From contig CBFGTI010000232.1 of assembly GCA_965651695.1 (NCBI GenBank), positions 1 to 7,869 of the forward strand: a DNA stretch of 7,869 bases, in the 5' to 3' direction. The position numbers and the translations under genes were made by a program. This DNA comes from Imperialibacter sp965651695 (lineage in GTDB: Bacteria; Bacteroidota; Bacteroidia; Cytophagales; Cyclobacteriaceae). Below the pieces are notes generated by a model. The model saw only the letters and a list, made by a program, of their open reading frames with translations. It was not told the origin of the DNA and made no database searches. Shown here piece by piece: positions 1 to 5,884 of the stretch. Positions within the stretch are counted from its first letter, which is position 1. Each line of letters starts with the position of its first letter.

Positions 1-141
1 TCACATTTGATCAACCTTCATCATTTTGATCGATATGAAAAAAAGGATGGTGGCATTATTTACATGAAGGACGGAAGTACACTCCCTGTTGCTGTTAGAA
101 AAAAGGAGTTGTTGATACTCGCTCTTGAAAACCTTCACTAG
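1..141 (+). CDS. LytTR-family response regulator, C-terminal fragment
   Basis: The reading frame is open from the left edge and ends at TAG 139-141, giving 46 residues; the start lies outside the window. The visible part begins SHLINLHHFDRYEKKDGG, continues through IIYMKDGSTLPV, and ends with a basic-aliphatic stretch (VRKKELLILAL). This is the end of a LytTR DNA-binding domain: the K/R-S-x-L-I-N turn, the Y-x-x-x-D-G-G hairpin, the MKDGS strand and the PV-x-x-R-K-K-x-x-L-L helix are the usual landmarks. Proteins of this family are cytoplasmic transcription regulators, usually with an N-terminal receiver domain paired with a histidine kinase (AlgR/AgrA/LytR types). The receiver part is not visible, so a one-component LytTR protein is also possible. 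The family call is firm; target and partner are unknown. Confidence 0.85.
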   Translation, partial: SHLINLHHFDRYEKKDGGIIYMKDGSTLPVAVRKKELLILALENLH

Positions 142-173
142 CCTGACTGGCATCTTCAAACTAGTCGATTTTT

Positions 174-203
174 CGAATTCTCGATTTTCACCTGCGAATT
201 CTC
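174..203. repeat. Nine-base direct repeat with 12-base spacer, candidate LytTR operator
   Basis: CGAATTCTC occurs at 174-182 and again, perfectly, at 195-203, separated by exactly 12 bases (21-base period, two helical turns). LytTR regulators such as AgrA are known to bind pairs of 9-base direct repeats separated by about 12 bases, and a LytTR gene ends 33 bases upstream. The repeat sequence does not itself match the published AgrA or AlgR consensus, so the match is one of geometry and location only. It lies about 52 bases upstream of the candidate -7 element of the following gene, a plausible activator position. Confidence 0.4.
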
Positions 204-254
204 AATAAACGCCGACAGATTTTCATTTGTCCGGTTCCTGATTACTTCGCCTGG

Positions 255-262
255 TAGGTTTG
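255..262 (+). promoter_or_regulatory. Candidate Bacteroidetes -7 promoter element
   Basis: TAGGTTTG fits the TAnnTTTG -7 consensus of the Bacteroidetes primary sigma factor. It lies 22 bases before the ATG at 285, so transcription would begin around 266-270 with a short leader. A -33 TTTG is present at 226-229, but the 25-base gap is about five bases longer than usual, so the -33 part is weak. A weak -33 together with the upstream direct repeat would suit an activator-dependent promoter, which is inference. Confidence 0.45.
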
Positions 263-264
263 AG

Positions 265-286
265 ATTGATACACCTAAAAATCAAT
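265..286 (+). repeat. Small inverted repeat over the first start codon
   Basis: ATTGAT (265-270) and ATCAAT (281-286) are perfect inverted arms around a 10-base loop. The right arm covers the first two bases of the ATG at 285. If it forms in the mRNA, it would partly hide that start and favour the ATG at 297. The six-pair A/U-rich stem is weak, and chance occurrence is quite possible. Confidence 0.25.
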
Positions 287-3200
287 GCTCAAGGCTATGA
301 AAAAACTTCTACTGCTTTTTACCGGACTACTGGCTAGCGCTATGTCTTACGGACAAATTCCGTCGCCAACCGCTGCATATCTCTTCAACAATGGCTCCGT
401 TAGCGGGCTTACCCAAACCGGCTCGGCTACTACTCAAACCACGGACAGGATAGGCAGCACCACCGACGCTATCGTGCTAAACGGAGACCATTTTAGCGGG
501 ACAAGTAGCTCGGTGGTGCATCTTACAGTCAGCTTATGGCTGAACACCTCCACCAATGACAACGCAAAAAGGGTGATTATTGAACAGGGCGCCAGAACAG
601 GTGAGTTTGATAATAGCGGCCAAACCGGCTGGTACCTTTATTTGAAAGATGGGAAGGTTGGGTTGGCTGCCAACTACTATCACTCCCATGTACTTAATGG
701 CAATACCGTGGCAAGTACATCTGGTTACTATTATACCGAGGGGGTAACCAGCATAGCCAACGGATACTGGCACAACGTAATCGTTACCGCGCAATACTCG
801 TCTTATTTTAACGGTGCGGGAATGATTAAAAGATATACCTACAAAATATATATAGACGGAGCATTGGAAGGCTCTCAGGTTGTGGACAGAGGAGCCAGCT
901 CCAGTTTCACCAATATATTCGGAAGCATTGTTCCCAACTCCAAACCTCTTATTCTGGCTAATAACAATGCTTTCAACCTAAGCAACAGGTACCGCGATGG
1001 TATCGATGATGTGCGTTATTATACGAGCGTTGTAGATGCAAATGGTATCAATTCTCTGGCAAACGAAAACAGATGCAATCCCCCCGGCAATCTTCAGGCA
1101 AGTAACATAGGATTAACTTCGGCCGACGTTATGCTTGACCTAAATACCGACGCAGCTTCATGGGATCTTACGTACGTGGAAAGCGGCCAGGCGAGAGAAA
1201 CGGGCAGTGTAGTTACAGCCATTGCCAACAGCTCACAGTCACTATCCGGACTGACGCCGGACACTACTTATGATATTTATGTAAAAAGCAATTGTGCAGA
1301 CTTTTCGGGCTGGTGGCTCATGGCCGGCTCGTTTTCGACACTGTGTCAGAGTTCATCCGTCACGGCAGCTGCGAAAAACATTACGGTGCAGCTCGATGGT
1401 AATGGAAATGCCACCATATCGCCTGAGGATGTGAATGATGGCTCGCAAGACTCCTGTGGGGATCCTGCCACGTTAAGCCTGGATATCTCATCTTTTACCT
1501 GCGACAATATTGGCGAAAACACCGTAACGCTTACTGCTGAAGATGGAGAGGGAAACAGCAACACCGCTACAGCAACGGTAACAGTAACGCCATCAATTGC
1601 TGTATCCACCATAACAAACAACTTCATAGCTCAGGTAGACGCCAACGGCAATGCGACAATATCACCAAACGATATCGACGACGGAACCTCTTCTTCATGC
1701 GGAAACGACGGCCTGACCATGACGTTAGACCGGACAGATTTTACCTGCAGCGATGTGGGAACCGACGTTGAGGTGACGCTAACCGTGACTGATGTTTACG
1801 GAAACTCGGAAACGGGAATGGCCACAGTGACAATAGCAGACGCTATTTCACCAACAGCTGTAGCGCAGAATGTGGAGATAGAACTTGATGCCGTTACAGG
1901 CACCGCCTCGCTTACTCCTGCCATGATCGACAACGGCTCCTCCGACAACTGCTCGGCGAATTTGTCGATTTCAAAATCGCTTTTCACCTGCGACGACCTC
2001 GGCGACAACGTAGTGACGCTGACAGTAACAGACAACAGCGGCAACAGCAGCACGGCTACCGCCACGGTAACGGTTAAGTCCATCATAGATGACGAAACAG
2101 TAAGTGCGGAAAGCGCTGACTTCTGTACCGATGGCAGCACCGGCACTACCGTTTCCATCGGAAGTTCCGTGGTGGGTGTCAACTATTTCTTGCGAAAAAG
2201 CAGCGACAACAGCATTGTGGATGGTCCAATTGCTGGCACCGGCAGTGGCCTCGATTTTAATACCGGTAACTTAAGCACAACTACCACCTTTAATGTATGG
2301 GCTGAAATAGATGCAGGCCAGCCGATTGAGAACGCATTGGATTTTGACGGAGTTGATGATAAGGTGACTACGGCTTACACCCTCACCACAACCAACACCT
2401 TAACAATAGAAGCCTGGATTTACCCGCGGTCTGCCAACTACGACAGGTTGATTTCGAGCTTTAGTGGAAGTGGCGCATTACAGGCGGGAGAATTCATTCT
2501 GGATACCTACAGTGCGCCCGATAATGGCAGAGGGCTGAGATTTTTGGTAACCGGCCCGGGGAGTGTTACGCATACAACAAATGCCGCAAATGTGTTGACA
2601 ACTAATGCATGGAACCACATCGCTGTTACCTTCGACAGCGGCGTTATCACAATTTACGTTGGAGGCTCGCAAGTAGGCACATCCACTGCTCCATTTACCT
2701 CGGTGCCCGGAAGCGCTCACCAAATCCATGTGGGTGAAGACAGAATTGGAGGTTTCGCAGAATTTTTCAACGGCAAAATGGATGAGGTTCGAATCTGGTC
2801 TGTAGCCCGAAGTGCTGCTGACCTTGCCGCCAACAAAGACCGCTGCCTGACCGGCGCGGAAACAGGGCTCGAGCTCTACTACGACTTCGACCACGAATCG
2901 GGGACCACAGTAACTGATATCGCCGGACCAAACGACGGTACCCTCAGCAACATGGACGAAGCTACCGACTGGATAACCGGCGCATCAATTACCTGCACTG
3001 CCAACTGTAGCTTACAAATGAGCAGCGAGGTGACCATCGGCGACAACGTTAGCCCTGTGGCTACCGCACACAACATCACCATTCAACTTGATGCAACAGG
3101 CAACGGTTCCATTTCTGCATCGGAAATCGATAACGGCTCCACCGACAACTGTACGGCCACCGGCAGCCTGCTGCTGAGCATTGACAAAAACTCTTTTACC

Positions 3201-5279
3201 TGCGCCGACCTGGGCCCCAACACCGTAACGCTCACTGTTGAAGATGCTGCTGGAAACGAATCAACCGCTACGGCGACAGTCACAGTAGAAGACAAGATAG
3301 CACCGTCGGCAGCGGCTCAAAATATTACAGTGCAGCTGGACGCAGCAGGCAATGCGACTGTCAGCCCATCAGTTGTAAACAACGGCTCAGCGGATAATTG
3401 TACACCCGCTGAAGCATTGATTCTGACGCTTAGCAAAACAACTTTTACCTGTGTCGACATAGGTGCCAACGCTGTAGTCCTGACCGTAGAAGATGCCTCC
3501 GGTAATAGCAGCACGGCCCATGCCACCGTCACCGTTGTAGACGCCACAGCTCCTACAGCCGTTGCCAAGAATGTAACCATACAATTAGATGCCGATGGCA
3601 ATGCCACCCTGGCTGCGTCTGACATTAACAATGGCTCGGTCGACAATTGCACCGCTGACGGAGACCTGTTATTGAGTTTGACAAAAACAGCATTGTCTTG
3701 CTCCGACCTTGGAGAAAATTCCGTAACACTCACAGTGGAAGACGGTGCAGGCAATCAGGCAACCGCTACGGCTACTGTTACCGTAGAAGACAAAACCGGC
3801 CCCGCAGTTGCCACCAAAGACATCACAGTTAAGCTCAACAACAGCGGCAACGCATCTATTGCCGCCACCGACGTCAACAACGGCTCCGCTGATAATTGCA
3901 CAGCGGTTGATGATCTCATTTTAGGTATTGATGTGACCTCGTTTACCACAGCAAACCTTGGAGCCAATACAGTAACGTTGACTGTGGGAGATGCTAGTGG
4001 CAACACCGCCACAGGCATTGCCACGGTTACCGTCGAAGAAAAGGCAAATCAAACCATCACATTCAATGCGCTGAGCGATTTAAGCTATGGCTCCAGCGCT
4101 TTTGACTTAACAGCTACTGCCAGTTCGGCGTTGCCAGTTAGCTATACAGTAGTTGCTGGCCCGGCTACCATAGCAGGCGGTAGCTTAAGTATTACCGGTA
4201 CAGGCAACATTACTATTGAAGCAACGCAAGCAGGCAACGATGACTACAAAGCAGCACCTGCTGTACAGCAGAGTTTCGTTGCGCATAAAGCCACTTTAAC
4301 GGTAACCGCTGCGGATAAAACCATCATTTATGGCGAAGCTTTACCTGCTTTTACCTACACCTACAGCGGATTTGTAAATGGTGAATCCGCGGCAATATTG
4401 ATAGAAGAACCCACAACAACAACGGGGGCAACCAGCGGTAGCGATGCGGGCACTTACGCCATCACATTAAGTGGAGGAAGTGCTACCAACTACATTTTTT
4501 CGCTGGTTAATGCTACACTTACTATCAATAAAGCCGACCAAACCATAACCGTGGCAGCCATTCCCGACAAAACCGTGGGTGACGAGGCTTTCAGCGTTAC
4601 GGCAAGCACCAGTAGTGGGCTCGACCTTACCTACGAGGTCAGCGGCCCGGCTACTATTTCGGGTTCCACGATTACCCTTGCAGGTACACCGGGAATAGTA
4701 ACTGTAACCGTAAGTCAGGCGGGAAACATCAACTATAACCCGGCCACCACTTCCCTCACCTTTGAAGTAACGGACGCCGCCAGGCAGGAGCAAACCATTG
4801 CTTTCAACGCTATTGAAGACCAGTCTTTAGAGGTAGGTCAAATTACGCTGACGGCCTCGGCCTCATCAGGCCTGCCGGTCACGTTTGAACTGATTTCCGG
4901 ACCAGCCACACTCAATGGCGATATAGTTAGCTTCAATGCTACAGGCACTGTAGTAGTGCGGGCCAGCCAGGAGGGAAATGAAAGTTTTCTGCCTGCTTCT
5001 CCGGTAGAGCAATCTTTCAATGTCTTTACTGCAACAGGAATTGGAGAAAGCGCTTTTAATCTGCGCATTTACCCTAACCCTGCTTCCAATGTTTTGAGAA
5101 TAGAGTTGGAAGAAAGAGAAAATGCTCAAATTTACCTTTTATCAATGGACGGGAAAGAGCTAATGATGGTGGATGGGTCAGCGAACACTATCGATGTCTC
5201 AGCGCTGCGTGGTGGCATTTACTTTTTGAGGATAACCACTTCTGATAAAGTCGCCACCTACAAAATCATCAAAAACTAA
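285..5279 (+). CDS. Large modular T9SS-secreted surface protein (LamG / HYR-Ig / MBG repeats)
   Basis: This 1664-residue protein has no recognisable catalytic domain and is best read as a cell-surface adhesin or structural protein. Domains in order: signal peptide (about 5-23; KK, then LLLLFTGLLASA, cleavage near YGQ); LamG-like fold (25-262, ending in the typical DGIDDVRYY strand); fibronectin-III-like domain (264-353); HYR/Ig-like repeats 1-3 (356-598); Ig-like domain (604-678) interrupted by a second LamG domain (about 683-900; ALDFDGVDD start, FNGKMDEVRIW strand); HYR/Ig-like repeats 4-7 (919-1252); QTITF-type repeat (1256-1335); MBG domain (1336-1416); two more QTIT/A repeats (1418-1583); T9SS type A sorting domain (about 1588-1664, IYPNPASN motif). 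The protein would be exported by Sec, pass the outer membrane by T9SS and be surface-attached or released. ATG 297 gives the cleaner signal peptide (MKKLLLLF) and may be the true start. The exact ligand is unknown. Confidence 0.9.
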   Translation: MLKAMKKLLLLFTGLLASAMSYGQIPSPTAAYLFNNGSVSGLTQTGSATTQTTDRIGSTTDAIVLNGDHFSGTSSSVVHLTVSLWLNTSTNDNAKRVIIEQGARTGEFDNSGQTGWYLYLKDGKVGLAANYYHSHVLNGNTVASTSGYYYTEGVTSIANGYWHNVIVTAQYSSYFNGAGMIKRYTYKIYIDGALEGSQVVDRGASSSFTNIFGSIVPNSKPLILANNNAFNLSNRYRDGIDDVRYYTSVVDANGINSLANENRCNPPGNLQASNIGLTSADVMLDLNTDAASWDLTYVESGQARETGSVVTAIANSSQSLSGLTPDTTYDIYVKSNCADFSGWWLMAGSFSTLCQSSSVTAAAKNITVQLDGNGNATISPEDVNDGSQDSCGDPATLSLDISSFTCDNIGENTVTLTAEDGEGNSNTATATVTVTPSIAVSTITNNFIAQVDANGNATISPNDIDDGTSSSCGNDGLTMTLDRTDFTCSDVGTDVEVTLTVTDVYGNSETGMATVTIADAISPTAVAQNVEIELDAVTGTASLTPAMIDNGSSDNCSANLSISKSLFTCDDLGDNVVTLTVTDNSGNSSTATATVTVKSIIDDETVSAESADFCTDGSTGTTVSIGSSVVGVNYFLRKSSDNSIVDGPIAGTGSGLDFNTGNLSTTTTFNVWAEIDAGQPIENALDFDGVDDKVTTAYTLTTTNTLTIEAWIYPRSANYDRLISSFSGSGALQAGEFILDTYSAPDNGRGLRFLVTGPGSVTHTTNAANVLTTNAWNHIAVTFDSGVITIYVGGSQVGTSTAPFTSVPGSAHQIHVGEDRIGGFAEFFNGKMDEVRIWSVARSAADLAANKDRCLTGAETGLELYYDFDHESGTTVTDIAGPNDGTLSNMDEATDWITGASITCTANCSLQMSSEVTIGDNVSPVATAHNITIQLDATGNGSISASEIDNGSTDNCTATGSLLLSIDKNSFTCADLGPNTVTLTVEDAAGNESTATATVTVEDKIAPSAAAQNITVQLDAAGNATVSPSVVNNGSADNCTPAEALILTLSKTTFTCVDIGANAVVLTVEDASGNSSTAHATVTVVDATAPTAVAKNVTIQLDADGNATLAASDINNGSVDNCTADGDLLLSLTKTALSCSDLGENSVTLTVEDGAGNQATATATVTVEDKTGPAVATKDITVKLNNSGNASIAATDVNNGSADNCTAVDDLILGIDVTSFTTANLGANTVTLTVGDASGNTATGIATVTVEEKANQTITFNALSDLSYGSSAFDLTATASSALPVSYTVVAGPATIAGGSLSITGTGNITIEATQAGNDDYKAAPAVQQSFVAHKATLTVTAADKTIIYGEALPAFTYTYSGFVNGESAAILIEEPTTTTGATSGSDAGTYAITLSGGSATNYIFSLVNATLTINKADQTITVAAIPDKTVGDEAFSVTASTSSGLDLTYEVSGPATISGSTITLAGTPGIVTVTVSQAGNINYNPATTSLTFEVTDAARQEQTIAFNAIEDQSLEVGQITLTASASSGLPVTFELISGPATLNGDIVSFNATGTVVVRASQEGNESFLPASPVEQSFNVFTATGIGESAFNLRIYPNPASNVLRIELEERENAQIYLLSMDGKELMMVDGSANTIDVSALRGGIYFLRITTSDKVATYKIIKN
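1350..2078 (+). repeat. HYR/Ig-like repeat array 1 (three repeats, residues 356-598)
   Basis: Three copies of an approximately 80-residue unit. Each has a V-Q-L-D-x-x-G-N-A-x-I-S strand pair, a D-x-[DN]-[DN]-G-[ST] turn, a first cysteine (391, 472, 556), an F-T-C second cysteine (406, 488, 569) and a V-T-L-T-V-x-D ... T-A-x-V-T-V end. The regular cysteine pair suggests one disulfide per repeat. Repeat 2 is the most divergent: it lacks the usual P-x-A-x-A-x-N-[IV] opening and begins TNNFIAQVDANGN. Such repeats usually act as rigid stalks in Bacteroidota surface proteins. Confidence 0.8.
2094..3041 (+). other. Ig-like domain apparently split by an inserted LamG domain
   Basis: Residues 604-678 look like an Ig-like module: a lone Cys614, VGVNYFLRKSSDNSIVDGP, then STTTTFNVWAEI. 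In related Bacteroidota repeats, the TTTFNV strand is followed directly by a cysteine-bearing C-x-L-x-M-x-x-x-x-T-V-T strand. Here that last strand (CSLQMSSEVTIGD, from Cys908) appears only after a full LamG domain at about 683-900. The simplest reading is that LamG sits in a loop of the Ig-like fold, so that Cys614 and Cys904 or Cys908 may pair across the insertion. The strand assignment rests on recalled family patterns, not an alignment. Confidence 0.5.
3039..4040 (+). repeat. HYR/Ig-like repeat array 2 (four repeats, residues 919-1252)
   Basis: Four units of 82-85 residues continue the first array and are more alike than its members. They share the opening A-x-x-[IV]-T-[IV]-[QK]-L, the turn N-N-G-S-x-D-N-C and the end T-V-T-V. 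First cysteines are at 956, 1039, 1122 and 1205; second cysteines at 973, 1056 and 1139. In the fourth unit the second position is Thr1222 (S-F-T-T-A-N), leaving Cys1205 without its usual partner. Similar DNA recurs every 250 bases or so, which could allow slippage or recombination to change copy number. Confidence 0.8.
4050..5033 (+). repeat. QTITF-type repeats flanking an MBG domain (residues 1256-1583)
   Basis: Three approximately 80-residue units start with Q-T-I-[TA]-[FV] (1256, 1419, 1503) and share the core S-G/A-L-x-[VL]-[ST]-[YF]-x-[VL]-x-[SA]-G-P-A-T-[IL] followed by an A-x-Q-[AE]-G-N turn. Between the first and second lies an MBG-type domain (1336-1416) marked by T-V-T-A-x-D-K-T-I-I-Y-G-E-x-L-P and D-A-G-T-Y-A-I-T. 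These cysteine-free Ig-like modules are common stalk elements in Bacteroidota and Gram-positive surface proteins. Confidence 0.75.
5037..5276 (+). other. T9SS type A C-terminal sorting domain (residues 1585-1664)
   Basis: The last 80 residues have the Por-secretion-tail pattern: an IYPNPASN box (1595-1602), a V-L-R-I-E-L strand, a M-D-G-K-E turn, an I-D-V-S-A-L-R-G-G-I-Y-F-L-R-I core and a lysine-rich end (YKIIKN). This domain directs Sec-exported proteins through the T9SS outer-membrane channel and is usually removed on arrival. Confidence 0.92.
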
Positions 5280-5311
5280 AAGCACAGATCATGAGAATAC
5301 GAATTCCGACT

Positions 5312-5339
5312 CAGCGAATTACACTGTGTAAATTCACTG
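5312..5339. terminator. Imperfect inverted repeat downstream of the surface-protein gene
   Basis: The left arm CAGCGAATTACAC (5312-5324) and right arm GTGTAAATTCACTG (5326-5339) pair around T5325 with one bulged A and one mismatch; the core TTACAC-T-GTGTAA (5319-5331) is perfect. It starts 33 bases after the stop codon. As RNA it would form a stem with a 3-base loop, but the following CTTCTTTAACTTC is only partly U-rich, so a weak terminator is possible. The near-perfect dyad could instead be an operator for the downstream DGPF gene. Confidence 0.4.
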
Positions 5340-5396
5340 CTTCTTTAACTTCAATGCACTAAAATTTTTAAGCACTGTCCAATTTCTGAAATCTCG

Positions 5397-5425
5397 TTTG
5401 TAATGTGATTAGTTGATTATATTGA
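5397..5425 (+). promoter_or_regulatory. Weak promoter candidate upstream of the DGPF gene
   Basis: TTTG at 5397-5400 is followed after 17 bases by TATATTGA (5418-5425), a partial match to the Bacteroidetes TTTG / TAnnTTTG promoter. It ends 15 bases before the ATG at 5441. The -7 match is imperfect, so this is only a suggestion. The rest of the 161-base gap is A/T-rich and holds the inverted repeat at 5312-5339. Confidence 0.25.
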
Positions 5426-5440
5426 TTCACAGTTAAACAA

Positions 5441-5806
5441 ATGAAGGAAATGGATGAGTACATGTTGATTTTCAGGCACCAGGACGGCGGCAAACTGGCA
5501 TCGCCAGAGCAACTACAGGCTTGGATGAAGCAAACGATGGATTGGCTGGGTGGCATTGCGGCCCAAAACAAGTACGAGGGCAAAGGCAATGGTTTGCTGT
5601 TTGACGACGCCAAAGTGGTTCATCACAACAAAGTAGTAACCAACGGACCCTTTGGGGACATAAAAGAAACGCTGGGCGGCTACGTAATTGTAAAAGCGGA
5701 GTCGGCCAATGAAGCCGCTGAGTTTGCCAAGGGGTGTCCGGTATTGCAGGGCGAAGGCAATACGGTGGAGGTGCGAAGGATAGCCAAAGGCGATGGTGTA
5801 CATTGA
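5441..5806 (+). CDS. YciI-like DGPF-family protein
   Basis: This 121-residue protein belongs to the YCII/DGPF family (COG3795 type), small cytoplasmic proteins with a ferredoxin-like fold. Landmarks are the opening strand EYMLIFRHQDGG (6-17), a helix with W28 and W35, GNGLLFDDAKVV (49-60), the family motif as TNGPFGDIKE (67-76), GGYVIVKAES (79-88), an AAEFAKGCP helix (92-100) and the last strand VEVRRI. The motif carries Asn68 where the name-giving Asp usually sits. No enzyme activity is established for the DGPF group. ATG 5450 (MDEYMLIF) is an alternative start closer to family norms; neither start has a clear ribosome-binding site, as is common in this phylum. The gene lies 78 bases before the sigma factor gene on the same strand, so co-transcription is likely. 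In the ECF42 group, DGPF genes are known partners and targets of the sigma factor. Family call strong; function unknown. Confidence 0.88.
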   Translation: MKEMDEYMLIFRHQDGGKLASPEQLQAWMKQTMDWLGGIAAQNKYEGKGNGLLFDDAKVVHHNKVVTNGPFGDIKETLGGYVIVKAESANEAAEFAKGCPVLQGEGNTVEVRRIAKGDGVH

Positions 5807-5884
5807 GCCTCTGGCAGCCCGGGCTTCGGCACACTTCTGCAAGCTTGATCTGAAAAGGCATCGGGCTGGTTTAAATGACGTTGA

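Noticed and set aside
137..165. ACTAG / CTAGT inverted repeat around the end of the LytTR gene as a terminator
   Set aside because: The stem has five pairs, a 19-base loop and only a short T-run after it, so it is too weak to call.
185..197. TTTTCACCTGCGA shared between the upstream gap and the coding region at 1981-1993
   Set aside because: About one chance 13-base match is expected per two windows of this size, so it is not evidence of a duplicated gene fragment.
1346..4024. A series of long open frames on the minus strand under the HYR-like arrays, with mutually similar translations
   Set aside because: They are antisense shadows of the Thr/Val/Ala-rich repeats and resemble each other only because the sense repeats do; they have no domain pattern of their own, and the sense frame has clear domains.
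5815..5868. Palindrome AGCCCGGGCT (5816-5825) and the distant arms CAGCCCG (5815-5821) / CGGGCTG (5862-5868) between the DGPF and sigma factor genes
   Set aside because: The arms are short and 40 bases apart, with no U-tract, so neither a terminator nor a defined RNA element can be supported.
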